This document shows, piece after piece, positions 38,243-50,500 of a stretch of DNA of 64,000 bases. The notes under the pieces are model-generated. The model searched no databases, had not been told where the DNA came from, and worked only from the letters and a program-made list of their open reading frames with translations. The position numbers and the translations under genes were made by a program. Position 1 is the stretch's first letter; each line of letters begins with the position of its first letter. The stretch comes from Tyto alba (taxonomy: Eukaryota > Chordata > Aves > Strigiformes > Tytonidae): positions 2,170,001-2,234,000 of the forward strand of contig NW_024881278.1 of assembly GCF_018691265.1 (NCBI RefSeq). The letters run 5' to 3'.

Positions 38243-40429
38243 AAAATTCTGTTTACTTTAACATTTTACCTTTCATAGTAGTTTAACAGGTGGATGCATA
38301 AAGAAGTTCATTACAGCAGTTTTAAAATTAGTCAGAATAAATCAAAATTATACAGTATATGCTCAACCAACAGAACTCATTAGCTCAAGATAACGTAGCT
38401 AGGTTTGGCATGATTAAGTAGGATTAGACACATATATGTATCGTGAAGTATAACCTATCAACATTTGTTTTGGAAAAAGTAATATTCTTTATTATATAAC
38501 CTGAAATATATTTCTATATATTTATCTCTATACATATTATAATGAGATACCAATGCATGTATTAGAAACAACTATTAATCAAAAGAACAATGGCTAGTCC
38601 AGAACTCACTGATGGTTATTAGAAAGAAAATTCCCCCTCTGGGAAGTTTATTCCACAATATATCTTCTAATTTACTCTTCAGGAGCTCATGTCAGCCACT
38701 GTTGCATGCCAGATACCTACTTATGGGCCTCTAGTACAATTCTGCAACATGACTTCTATGTTCTGATGTTCCCCCCCTCGATCCCTGTCCTACTGTCTCA
38801 TACCATGAAACACAAATTACCCGTAAAAATGATAAGTCTCTTATTAGTTTTAAAGGTCAAATCAAATGATGTGGAAAATATGCAGTGGTGTGACATATAA
38901 TTTACATAATTGACAAAAAACCACTGCACTAGAGCTCTATGTGTGGGAAAAAATTTTTTTTAAAATAATAATAATAAAAAATAAATCAAGCTTCACTCTG
39001 AGGAAAAGCCAATCAGCCAGATTTGTAGTGAGAGTGAAGTGGGGCTGCACCACCGACATGAACAACACTAGCAAGACAGACAATCCCCACCACATTCAGT
39101 TCTGAATTTAGTCTCCTGTTTCCCACCCCTTTCCCCAAATATGCGCACACACAATGAGAAAGGGAAAATGGGAGATATTTCCTGCCAGTCCTGGATTTTA
39201 GACTGATTTGGTTTAGATCTGGAATGTAATTTTCCAGGCCGTTATATAAGTGCACTATCCCAGATTGAGGGAACGGACACAAAGATGACATCGTCAGTCC
39301 TACTTGATGTCCCAAGCGATATTGCACGTTGGAGCTAACGAGGTGTGAGCAGAGTCGGTGCCAGGGGCCTGCCAGCCCCTAGCATCCCCTGTGCAGATCT
39401 TGCTTTTCCCTTCCCTAGGCACTCAAGACAAGCAGGTAAAGGACGTTATCTGGCTTTTGGATGAAGGTGCTGTCAGCACTGCCCTCCTCATCCAGGACTT
39501 GCCACCATGGGCATGGTCTGTGGATCCTGCTTCTCCTCAGGACGCAATTCATGCAGAGATAAGCAGGAGCTTCAAATGCACAGGATGGAACCCCACAGAT
39601 CCCAGCGAAGGAGCCATGAAAGTGAAGCAGCAGCCTATATACATATGGGTGAATGAAACTTAGCTTGTAGCTTAATAGTGATTTCCTAGAAGCCCTCACT
39701 TACAGAAAACAGATCCTGCATAAATGTAGTTCGAATCCATTAAAGGAAAAAACAAAACCAGAACCACCATACATAAAACAAAACCTGAGATATTTAAAAG
39801 CAAATTTAGGATTTCTTCTAATGCTCTGATATTGCTTGCTTAAACTGATTAACATGATGTCCTGGTTTGGCTGATGATCTTAGAGGCATTTTTATATAGG
39901 AATTAGATAACTCTCAAAACTGGTAATAAGCTTGACATCTGCTAATTTTTCTTAAAGTTTAGGGTGCCTCCCTCTCCTCTATCTGCCTAGAACATCAGTC
40001 AATACACTAGGCTCTCTGCTTGGTGCATCTGACTGCTGACACAATGATGCTTATTTCTGATATGAAGACAGCACGTTGTCCCTGTTTGTGTCAATGAAGT
40101 ATTAACTGTGATTATATCATAGGTTACTATGACTCAGTTTATTAGTATATCCTCTTGTGTTCTTATATCTTAATTTATTTGTACTTTATTAACGAGGCAC
40201 ATGTCTATTTTGTCCCCCCCTTTTTTTTTAATATTGCAAGGCCAGTCTTACTTTACTTTGATTAATGAAAGTTGATCTTACCTTAAAATAATTAAGCTGA
40301 CAATAGGTGTCTACACATTAGAAAAATGGAGCAGGATACTGAAGACCTGCAATTATTACATTATGTCTCCATTATGGATTTATAACTCTGTTCATTTCAA
40401 ATCATATATATTTATCATCTAGGTTCTTA

Positions 40430-40530
40430 ATAGAACTTTTTAATCAGCAGAAGTGAGAGAGATCGCTTATTCATTTGACATATCACAAATTAATAAAAAT
40501 GTAATGAATGAGAAAATCCAAATGGTCTTT
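40430..40530. promoter_or_regulatory. Weak candidate conserved non-coding element
   Basis: This short unique block reads GAGATCGCTTATTCATTTGA, then CACAAATTAATAAAAATG and a further TAATGAATGAG. The spacing of homeobox-type cores resembles conserved elements, but the block is short and AT-richness alone could give the motifs. Confidence 0.2.
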
Positions 40531-42706
40531 CAAACCAGAAACTTTGCTACTTCTCAAGTGCAAAGCTCTGTTACGAAATAGAAGAGGTAAAATTCTTTTA
40601 GCTATCAACAGGCGTTCATAAAATTCACTGCATATATTAAAGGAATCCCACAAGGTATCTATTCAAGGTCAAGTTATTTTACATTTCCATAATATTAAAA
40701 AGAGAAAGAAAAGTAATACAATGACATACTGAAAGAGGGCATCAGATAATTAGATAAGGAACAATCGTGATCCAGACGCTAGGAGAGTTTAAAACTAATT
40801 TTAGAAGTGAGCAATACTGCTCACTTTTTTTTAGGATCAGATTAATGGCAGCCTCAGAAATACAGCTGAGCTGAAATATATTAATGTCATGATAAAAGTC
40901 AGTTTGCACATGTCTATCACAGACACCACAGGTGGAAAAAATTCAGGCAATACTGATCAATCCTGAGAAAATCATTACAGTTTATAACATTACCAGAAAT
41001 GCATACATATAATTAAAAATTGTGTGAATTTCCTTTTCTCTAAGCCTTCATACCATATCAACATAAATGCAATGTTATTAAAGCTATTGAAGCTTATGAA
41101 ATAAACAGTCAAGTAGTGCTTATTCAAATATCTAATTTTTACTACTCCGTGCCTTCTCAACCCCTTGCCCTTTGTTTTTCCTGCCTACTTGGTATACCTT
41201 GTCTCTGACAGCAGATTTGGAGGGTAAGAACTGTAATTTCTGATGTTAGTACAACACCCAGCACAACCAGGCCTGTAGATGTTAGAATAATAATAACAAT
41301 AAATCACAATCTAAAGGGAGAGCTCAAGCAAGGCCACGAAACAGCTGGATCTCTAGTGGTATCTGCGCAAACTTTCCCGCACTGACCACAGGCGTATCCT
41401 GACACAGTTTTGGAGGGCCCGTGCTGAGAATGAGGAGCTCAGCACTTCTCCCACTGTGTGCGTTTCCCCTTTTTCCGTGGATGACACCACTCATGTTGAT
41501 AGGGTGCTTGTGTCATGCTGAAATTTTCTTATTAATATGTGAACTGAGACTAGCTATTATTTTGCACAGCACTCTCTGGATTGAAATATGTGCCTTTTCT
41601 TGAATTTGAGAAAAATAATATTTATAATAATCATTATTAACTTTTTATTAACAGTAGGCTTCTCACAGACAGAGGCCAATTTACAGACTTTAATCCACAA
41701 ATAGCGGGTGTATATTAGTCATGCTTTTTAAAATGCCTGTTATAATGCTGAAGAGACATAAAGTAACTTTAAGTACGAGTCGTGATCACAGTATACTTCA
41801 TTCATTTTGATAACTCTTGCACCTGATGCTTTCCCAGCCCAGCCAAGGAATGGGGGATGTGGGCAAGAGGTTTCCTCATGGGTGGTCATGGGGGACATGT
41901 GAGCTGCATATGAGAATTGGTAAGATTCTGATCCTGTCACCTTATTGCCAGTCTTGGTAAGTGTCATCCTATTAAGGAACTGCTCCTTGGTTCCACAACC
42001 TGATTTCTCTCACTGTTGTGAGGGTGACAAAGATCAGTAGAAGACAGATTACAAGGTCAAAAATTTGCCTTTGGTTTCTACCATGACTGTGAATGAAGAG
42101 ACACCTATAATTTTTTATTCCAATTGACTGTATTTCTTCTCTGATATACACTGTTTATTATCCTAGACTGTAGGGTTTCAAGGGCAGACATTTTGTCTTT
42201 GTGTGCTATGCCAAACAACATGGCTATAATCCTTGTTGGAGATTATTAAATACTACTGCAAAAATAAAAAATAGCATGCAATTCTGGATGACAGAGGAAA
42301 AGACTGAGAACTGCAAGGCCCAACTTCAGATTTGTGAATGCAAAATGGTACAGGTCCAGAGCATCACAGAAATAACAAATTGTTGAGGGGCCATCTGGGA
42401 GTTCTTTTTCACAATCCTGCACTGCAGGTAGTTGTGCGAGCCCAGTCAAAGGCCTTACCAATTTCAGGCTTATTGTTACTTCCTTCTTTATGTTTTGGAG
42501 ACAAAGAGTGTAGAAAGTTATAAATGGGATAGAGAAGACACACTTAAATCAAATAAGAGTTGTTGCTTAAGACAGTTAGAAATAGTTACATTTCCACCAG
42601 CTCTCAAGATCAAGCAAGATTTAGTTTTCATTTGTATCTTGGTTCCGTATGGGAGCACACAAATGCTGTAATCTGCCTATCATATAATAGCTCCAGACTG
42701 GATTTA

Positions 42707-42759
42707 GATGAGTGAAAAAGACATTTCTGAGAAATGTCAGATGAGAAAACACACTGAAA
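42707..42759 (+). repeat. Diverged 53-bp repeat, copy 1 (contains a perfect palindrome)
   Basis: It matches 43528-43580 in the same orientation with about five substitutions and two single-base gaps. Within it, GACATTTCT-G-AGAAATGTC (42720-42738) is a perfect inverted repeat with one central base. The similarity does not extend clearly into either flank, which suggests two fragments of one dispersed repeat family or a small segmental copy. I do not recognise the family. Confidence 0.8.
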
Positions 42760-42876
42760 GAAGATGACAGACCTAGGTTGCAAAAATGGGAAGATTATGT
42801 ACACACCAGCTTATACATCATTACTGATTACTGCCATCAGATCAGAACAAGATTTTACCTGAAAGGCTAGTATTGA

Positions 42877-42912
42877 GAAAAGAAAAAGAAAAAAGAAGAA
42901 AAAAAGAAAAAG
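42877..42912 (+). repeat. GA/A-rich low-complexity tract
   Basis: Irregular GAAA and GAAAAA units; no other content. Confidence 0.85.
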
Positions 42913-43527
42913 TTGCACACTTCTTTTACAACAATTTGTTCAGAGGCTAAGGATCAGGTTTCCATACTGAAATAACCACAACTGGCTGATCGCAATATCG
43001 GTGTTTTCTCAGTAACAGATGAAAGCTCAGTAGTGGTATAAGCATGACAATTTCATACTAAATAAAAATATTAAAAGTGTAATGTGGATGCATAATCTGT
43101 CTTTTTAAGACTGTGTTTGAAATTTGTTTTCTCCATTGTTGTACATCTTGCTTTATGCAGTGTTCCTTTGCATTATAGAGGCTACTAAGAGGGGAACTTG
43201 TTTGTCTCCCTTGGAGGCTGATGGCACAGCTGAACTGCAGTTCTCCTTCCACCTCTTGAAGTGGCCCACTTCAAACTAGATTATGATTTCTTCTCCTCTA
43301 ACCCCACTTTCCTGCATGACTGCAGGCAACCAAGTAATTTCCAACATGAGAAGAGCTCCTGGGTTTGCCTGCCATAAGCTCTTACATTGGGAATGATTAG
43401 GATATCTGGAACAACAGTCAACTGTATCTGTAGGGTAACTCTTCCCACTCTGAGACAGTGGGAGTGAGGAGCCTACACTGGGATTTGAGGTTATGACAGG
43501 TGGGGATTCCCTTTAGCTCTAGATCTG

Positions 43528-43580
43528 GATGAGTGAAAAATTTTTTCTGAGAAATGTCAGATGACAAAACATACTGGAAA
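43528..43580 (+). repeat. Diverged 53-bp repeat, copy 2
   Basis: This is the second copy of the 42707-42759 unit, about 820 bp downstream. The left arm of the palindrome is degraded (TTTTTTCT in place of GACATTTCT), while the right arm GAGAAATGTCAGATGA is intact. It may be part of a longer unidentified repeat that includes the preceding GGTGGGGATTCCCTTTAG. Confidence 0.8.
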
Positions 43581-44940
43581 TGTAGAAGAGAAACTCAGCT
43601 GCTGTTATCCAGCCACTGAAATTTTGTCAAATGAACATTTCAGTGTGGACATGTTGAATTTAGACCTGAGGAAGAGCCTGGATCTCTATAGCCATGGACT
43701 CTCCTGAAAAGCAACAACAATCCGCTCCTGAATGTTAATGCCCTACTCAGTCAAACAAGTGTATCATCGTTGGGAGGCTGTGGGTGTGATACTGGTATTA
43801 CTTGAATTGGTTTCAATAACGCAACAGCAGTGATTTGTCTACCTAAGGCTGGTCCTGACAGTAACTGTTGAGACATCAGAGTCAGGCCAAGAAAAACATA
43901 ATTATGGATTATTCTGACAGCCAGTCTGTCAACAGATTATTACCTAACCTACAACTACACATGGCCCATTCCCAGAAAATGAGTATAACCAAATGTATTC
44001 CAGTGAAAAAAGAGCCAATTTACTGACCCTCCACCCACTTGCAGAAGACACCTGATGGCAACTTTACTTATGCTTGAACAGACTGACAGCAGGTAGGAGG
44101 AGGAGTTTCAGATCTGGCATAAACTGTAGCTTATCTCATAGGTTTCAGCTGCTTGTCTAGAAGATGTTAAGGTAATGAGCCTACAGTGAGCCCTGTGAGA
44201 TGTTTATCTTCTGAGGGCAATGCTGGGTGTTTTTTTTTGGTTTTATTTGGAAATCTTACAATTTTTTTCCTCTTAACTCAAAAGAGAACCAAACAAAAAG
44301 ATCCCAAAATAACCCAATGAATGGAATGGAGCCCTGTGAAGAACATTCACAGCCATATTTCAAGAGCTGTTGCCTAGATTTTTGTAAGAGGTTTGGAAGC
44401 GTTTCCCTCACATAAGCTCTGTTTGAACCAAGGTACAAATGAATAGAGAATGCTGATCGAATGATGCCACACGGACTTGGTGGGGTTTCATCATGTAGGA
44501 TTAACATGGAAGACTGTTCTGAGTCTTCTGTCACTATGTTTTATAAGCAAGCTGCAGCAGGACTTCTGTCAGCAGAAATTAAATGTATCAATTGAGGGCA
44601 GTATATCATCTGCACAAGAACTTGCCTAGAAACGGAGCATGCATTTGTTGTGTAAAATTTTTTCAGCCAACTACTTTTCTTTCTCATCAGAATTTTTTTC
44701 CAGCAGATTTTTCCAGCCTTTTACAGAATGGATGTTATGACACACTAAAAATCCAGTCTGCTCTTGTCTGTACAGAATAGAATACTGTTCTCTGGCTTAA
44801 TCTTTCACTGATCACCAAACAGAGTAGCAAATTATTGCTGCAGGAGGTCTGAAGCAATTTATGCAATATTTTGCTCATGGAGACTTACTGTTATTTCTCA
44901 GCGGTCATAATAGAAAAATATATACTGAATACCTTATTGC
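43581..44940. other. Intergenic DNA, no gene seen
   Basis: Unique sequence without supported genes, strong repeats or recognisable element ends. Open frames under 100 codons run on both strands and overlap each other. Confidence 0.55.
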
Positions 44941-44949
44941 TTTTTAGCA

Positions 44950-46350
44950 TTCATAGGGTTTGCCACAAACATGTTATGAGTTGCCAAATGCAGTAGCCAG
45001 ACAGAGGCGAGGCTGCTGCAGCTCCATGTTCCCAAGTCCAGTGGGTAGTGAGGCTGAGCATCTATTCCTAATAGGTACCCATGCAAACACAGGTATATCA
45101 CAAATATATAAGTAGACACGTGGCCAGCTACATGGCTCATTGAAGACAAACACTAAGCACTCACACAAACAAACAGCACCAACAGCCTCCTCTTTTTTTT
45201 CTCTCTGGCTGAGCAGCATAAACGCCTGTTAGTGGAAAATACTCATTACATACACATATGTATATATAAACATATACGTTAACACACACAACGCAGATGC
45301 CCTAAGTAACTGGCCTCAGACACTCAGTCTGTCAAATAGCTTGCTCTCAATCCTTGCTCTCCCCAGCTGCGGGTACCGCAGGCCCAGCAGCCCCACTCCA
45401 GCTGCTGGTCCACAATTGCTCTTGCATGCACACTAGACATCCCTCCAGTAACCGGTCCTAAGCACTCAGTCTGTCTGGTAACTGGCCCCGTACCCTCTCA
45501 CCATTATTTGCCTTGCACAGAGACACACATGCAAATGGATCCCACTCAGTCAACCCCCCCAGACTTACAGACCTTATGATCTCCCTAGTAGTTGTCTTGG
45601 ACTTCTGGGTCCCTACTCTAGCCAAATTGCAGATCCTCTGGTCTGTCTGGTATCTGGCCCAGACTCACAGTTGCCTTGATTCCTGACTCCCAGGCCTCTT
45701 ATTCTACTCACTGGTAGTCCAGTTTTATACTCACTAGCGATTGCACACTGATGTACACATTGTTGCTCGCTGCTTTTCCTGGCACCACAGGCACACAAGC
45801 CCCTATGATCCATGATCCAGCTCCGGTTGCTGGCAATGAAACCCCCATACACACACTAATGCACTCAGAACAGAGAGTCCCTCACCCAGCAAGGCAGTTA
45901 GGAGTTGAGCTTACTGAGAACACAGGATGAACTGTGGTGATCAGGAGACCAGCCCTTTTACCTTCTTCCTATTTTTCCATGCTTGTTCCTTCCCAAATCA
46001 CCTTGATCCCTCTCCTTTCCCTGCTTTTGTCTCCTCCCCTAAGCCAATAAATCTCAACACCCCAAGATGTTCCTCACTGCACCCCGTAATGCGGCCCACT
46101 CTCTGATGGTAACCCCCCCTTGTCTGTAAGGTGCTCCACAGACTGTCTCCTGTCGGCACCCCGGCCCCTGGGGCTGGGGTTCCCCTGGGACAGCTCAGTA
46201 GGGTCTAGGTTTCTGGTCTCTGACTGTGATATTGGGGTTGCCCAAATGCTATTGTGCTTCTGTGCTCCTTCATGCTTGGGGGAATGAGCCTTTATCACAT
46301 AACCTAACAAAATATGCAATATCAATGTCCTGAGCCACTGCAATGGAGAG
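44950..46350 (+). mobile_element. Probable old LTR-derived (endogenous retrovirus) segment, boundaries uncertain
   Basis: The composition shifts to C-rich text full of CTCAGTCTGTC- and CTGGCCC-type phrases. Related phrases recur at about 45307-45333, 45449-45490 and 45638-45670, giving a degenerate internal repeat. An AATAAA signal stands on the plus strand at 46046-46051, and TTCCTCACTGCA, which could be a terminal CA, ends at 46081. Such features fit a retroviral LTR in the plus orientation, possibly extending to about 46350. No clean TG start, target-site duplication or primer-binding site was found, so ends and class are inferred. It lies directly beside the solo LTR at 46423. The open frames inside show no gag, pol or env motif. 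Confidence 0.45.
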
Positions 46351-46417
46351 CAGAAATCTTACTGGAAAGGTACAGAAGTGGTCTCAGTAAAGCCTGGGCG
46401 TAACACCAGATTCAAGA

Positions 46418-46422
46418 CTACC
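46418..46422. repeat. Left target-site duplication of the solo LTR
   Basis: CTACC directly before the LTR; its partner CTGCC (47498-47502) directly follows the LTR. Confidence 0.65.
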
Positions 46423-47497
46423 TGTCGTGGTTTAGGCCTGGTTGGCAGCCAAGCATAATGCAGCAACTCTCTCTCCCTTCCCCTCTGGCAATGAGAAGGG
46501 ACAGAGAGCCAGGCTTGGGGTTCGAGATAGGACTGGGATGGGGAGAAAATTCCCCTTTATGATCACGAGCAAAAGGCAGACTCGTTAGGGGAAGAAAAAA
46601 AGAACATACATTTATTACAGACATTAACAACACATAACAGAGTAGGACAGTGAGAAGCATTGCCACATCTTGGGAACACCTTCCCCCCACCCCTCCCTTC
46701 TTCCCGGGCTCAGCTCTGCTCCCGATATCTCTACCTCCTCCCCCAGTGGCGCAGGGGCAGGGAATGGGGGGTGCAGTCAGTGCTGCCACTTCCTTCATCT
46801 TCGGTGAGGGGAGTGTCCGGAACTTGTTCCTCCTGCTCCATCGTGGTCCCCCTCTCACAGCAGACAGTCCTCCACAAACTTTCCCTGACATGAATTCCTC
46901 CCACAGGCCGCAGCGTTCCCCACACCGCTCCATCATGGGTCACCAACTTTCTGCGACTGGATTCCCTCCCACAGCTGCAGCCCTTCCCGAGCTGCTCCGG
47001 CGTGGGACACCCCCGCATGCTGCAATCCTCCCAGCGCTGAATTACAGCAGTGGGGCTGCCTTTTCCCATGAGACCCCGGCCTTCTTCAGGCACAGAACCT
47101 TGATTATTCCGAGCAGGAGCCACAGGCCATAAATCAATGTCTGCTCCACCGCAGATCTCCATGGGTGGCAGGGGGGGCCGCCCTGCTGTCTCCCCACAGC
47201 ATACAGGGGGGTCTCTGCTCCGGCACACCTCCCCCCTCCTTTCTTCCTCCGTTCCTCCACTGACCTTGGTGTTCATGCAGCTGCAGCAACTCCTCCTCAC
47301 CAGTCCGACTGCTCCTCACCACGTCCCTCCTTAAATACGTTATCGCAGAGGCGCAGCTGATGGGCTCAATTTCCCAAACAGAAGTGGAGCTGACGTGGAG
47401 CTGGGGGAGCTTCGAGAAGCTCCTCACAGGGGGCCGCCCCGATAACCCCCTCCCCTGCCACCAAAAAAACTCCACCACTCACTCAAAACCCAGGACA
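46423..47497 (-). mobile_element. Solo LTR of an avian-type endogenous retrovirus, 1,075 bp
   Basis: On the plus strand the element starts TGTCGTGGTTTAGGCC and ends AACCCAGGACA. The termini are imperfect inverted repeats (TGTCGTGG and TGTCCTGG when each is read inward). It is flanked by CTACC (46418-46422) and CTGCC (47498-47502), a 5-bp target-site duplication with one mismatch. AATAAA lies on the minus strand (46616-46611), about 190 bases from the element's 3' end, and a TATTTAA box lies on the minus strand (47337-47331). Both indicate minus orientation, the same as SPTLC3. The element is GC- and CpG-rich against an AT-rich background. Known: LTRs starting TGTCGTGGTTTA are abundant in bird genomes, and 5-bp duplications occur in ERVL-type and some other classes. 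Inference: no internal retroviral genes remain, so it is a solo LTR left by recombination. Open frames of up to 189 codons inside are GC-driven and resemble no retroviral protein. Confidence 0.8.
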
Positions 47498-47502
47498 CTG
47501 CC
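47498..47502. repeat. Right target-site duplication of the solo LTR
   Basis: CTGCC, matching CTACC on the other side at four of five bases. The single mismatch suggests the insertion is not very recent. Confidence 0.65.
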
Positions 47503-50500
47503 AGGTGCTGGTTTTCCTGTAGAATGAGGCATCCCACAGTTACTCAAAGGCACAGTGAATTATGAAGTTATACTGTACTTCAGAAACACAAATATATGTA
47601 GTGCTCAGCAATACATTTGCTATGCAACCAATTTAATCTACAAGTTAAGACAAAATGATTCTGTTCGGCATTCTGATTTTTCTGTTTTCTAGTGCTTTCA
47701 GGCTGTAAGCTTTATACAGAACTGCAGAGGTGTCTGAAATCAGTATATTTCCATACTTCATTTATGATATTATTAGAAATTAAGCGATTATTTTAACATA
47801 TTCTAACTTATGTATAAGCACATGTTTCTGTACATGAAAACAATAATATATGCAGATACAATTCACATTCAAAGGTCTTTGGTTCATTTGAAGCTGACAG
47901 TTTATGAGGTGGCAAGGCTGAGGTAGTACCAATATGCCAGATTTGTGGCTGACTCTACAGAAAAGGTTAATTTCAAACTCAGATCATGTAGTTTCTATCA
48001 GATCTTCTCCTTTCCAATCACTTTCTGATGATTTATTGTAAATGAACATAAAATGGCATAAAAATGGCTCACTCAAGATGTGAGGCACCAGCTCAAGAGC
48101 TGAAAAATGTCAAAGCAATAACTTTACAGTGTAAATGCCCAAAGAACTTGGTGTCAATGTGGTAACAAAACCAACAGGGCGGTTTGATAAGGAGCCTATC
48201 CCTCTGACGACCTCTAAAGGGGATCTTACTGACTGCAACACTGAAGTGAAGGAAGTCTTCAGCAGTTGAAAAGCTCAGAAGGAAGGGGTGGAAAAAAAAA
48301 AAAATCTAGAAATCCTCATTTCTGGAGATTCCTGAGTCACTCCTCATTAACTTTTTCAGTTGAGATCTGGTGTAAAATTTTGAAACAATTTCCCAATTGT
48401 CCTTCTATGCTTTACTTTCCTTCACAACAGAGGGTTGTCTCAAAGTGCATGAACTGGATCCCTTTTGGATGTACTGGGCTGGAAAATGATGTCCAAGAAA
48501 ATGCCCAATACACTTCAGGCCAGTTCACAGAGCCATGTTAACACCAGTAAAAAAAATATCCCAACTCCAGTACAACATATATGTTGAGAGAACATGCTCA
48601 GCACCATCTGTTTTGCTCTGCACATCCCAGCCCTGTTTGGTTGCCTGACTACTTAATGTGGGCTTAGTACAGCCAGGGCCTATGTGGATACTTCATTAAT
48701 GGGAATGAATGGGAAAAAAAAGACTGGCCTAGCATGGGCAAGTCGGAATTTTTCCTTTGCACTTCCAGGCATAGACAAAATGGTAAAGTGAATAAGTCAC
48801 ACAAATCCCAGCACTGCAGGGCAGCAAATGTTTGTAGCTCAAGAGCAGTGGTTCTTAAGCACATGCACTGGAGAACTGAGGTCTGTCCACACCAACATGG
48901 GGTTTCTTGTGCTCTGATTTAACACCCCCCACAGCAAGCATTGTGCTTGGACTGCTGAATTTTAGAGTACTACTGGCATAAAGTTTTTTTTTTAACCTTA
49001 TATTTTTCATATAAGTATAAAAAAATACTTATGCTTTTTTTTTTTTTTTTTTTTCATAATAGCTACTGTGTTATGCTCCAAAATGCAGACACAATCAACC
49101 TATGCAAGTGAGACTCTGCAGCATAGGCACTACCATCACATAGAAAGCAAAACCAAGCATCAAGAAAGTAGGTAGTGTCTACTGTATTTTAGTCAAAGGT
49201 GACTAAAGCAGAGTTGACATCAATAATGAAGAAGGAATCCACAGTGTTTTGTAAGAACAGTGTGTAAAATTAAGACTACATAGCATCAGAATGAAACTGA
49301 GAGCCTTCAGCTCCTTGTAAGGCTAGCATTCAGAGTCAAGGCTATCCTGTGACAGAGTTTCTCAATAGAATCATATGAAAATTGACCCACCAACAACTTC
49401 TCTTTACCAGAATCGGAAAGAGATGCCAGATGCACTAGGACATGTCCTGGTAGAGTTTGGGGTGGTGACCCACATGAACCCATTCCCTGAGAGCCAGTCC
49501 ATGACAAATCTTTGTGGGAAAGAGAGGCAGCTCCAAAGCAAAGAACCAGCTGCAAGAAGCAGCAATGAAGGGAAGAGGTAAGAGTTCAGACCCTCTTTCT
49601 TGTGTCAACAGTTACACACCAAAGAGATATAAATAAAGACTGAAAACCAAAATGACATTTTTAAAGGTCTGACCAGTTACTCTTGACATTGAAGTAAATC
49701 AGTGGATAGTCACCCTGCTTAAGAGTCCAGATGTGGACCTAAAACTTGGCATTAAAAATGCATTAGTGTTCTGGTATTCTTGCCTATCCTGTGTCTGAGA
49801 GCACATGTGAGAAAGAGGCAGCATTTACACTAGATACCAAAGGGGAAACTGTAAATGTGGTAGAAAGGCAGGGTTAGGAAGGGCAGTGTACCACAGACCG
49901 GGCTGCAAACACCTTTTTCCTCCTCACAGAAAAGGTACTTACTCTGGGTCCAGATGAGCAGCCAGCTCTTGCCCTGTGTGAGATAAAGATTTACCATCTA
50001 GTCCACAGAGCATTTTTCAGCCAGGCTGAGATGAAGTTCTTGCTGTAATTTGGGCATCTGTTGAAATGCACTTTTACATTGTCACATGCAACTCAATCGC
50101 GAGACTCACGACACTTGGCATGTCACTCTGTGTTAGCAAATGCTGTACCCTTTGACAAATGGTGACTGGGATTGACTCAGCACAGGCACAAGAAGTCATG
50201 GATAAGCACAGAAATGACTGGCCTGATTTTCACAACTGTAGTGAAAGTGCTCTAAAACCTCAGGGAATTAAGTGTTAAAGTTTTGGTTCAGTCTGTTGTA
50301 AAGAACACAGATGCAAATTTACATTCAGCTGAACGTCTCAGAAGTCTGAGATGGCTTAGTATGATTATAATTTGCACCCATACCTTCTTTGAGGACAAGA
50401 GACGAATCACTTGCAAAATTAGTTGCAGAGGGAGGCTCAGGTCTTGGGAGATTTGAAAGATTCCAGGCTGTCTGGAAGGGTTTCAATTTGCATCCACAGC

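Larger units (their letters stand above)
34731..42690. other. Intergenic DNA, no gene seen
   Basis: Mostly unique sequence with T18 (35554-35571), A16 (36313-36328), an AT dinucleotide run (38225-38242) and an A/TAA-rich patch (38949-38990). Open frames up to 111 codons (35586-35921) and two of about 100 codons at 39,013-39,663 lack domains or exon context. The stretch 40430-40530 has a mild enhancer-like texture (ATTAATAAAAATGTAATGAA), listed separately. Confidence 0.6.

Noticed and set aside
46418..47478. Several open frames of 114-189 codons on both strands around 46.4-47.5 kb
   Set aside because: They lie inside the GC-rich solo LTR, overlap on both strands and show no retroviral or cellular domain. 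LTRs are normally non-coding.
47919..47928. TGAGGTAGTA, the 5' end of let-7 microRNA
   Set aside because: The match stops after ten bases and no flanking sequence pairs to form a precursor hairpin.
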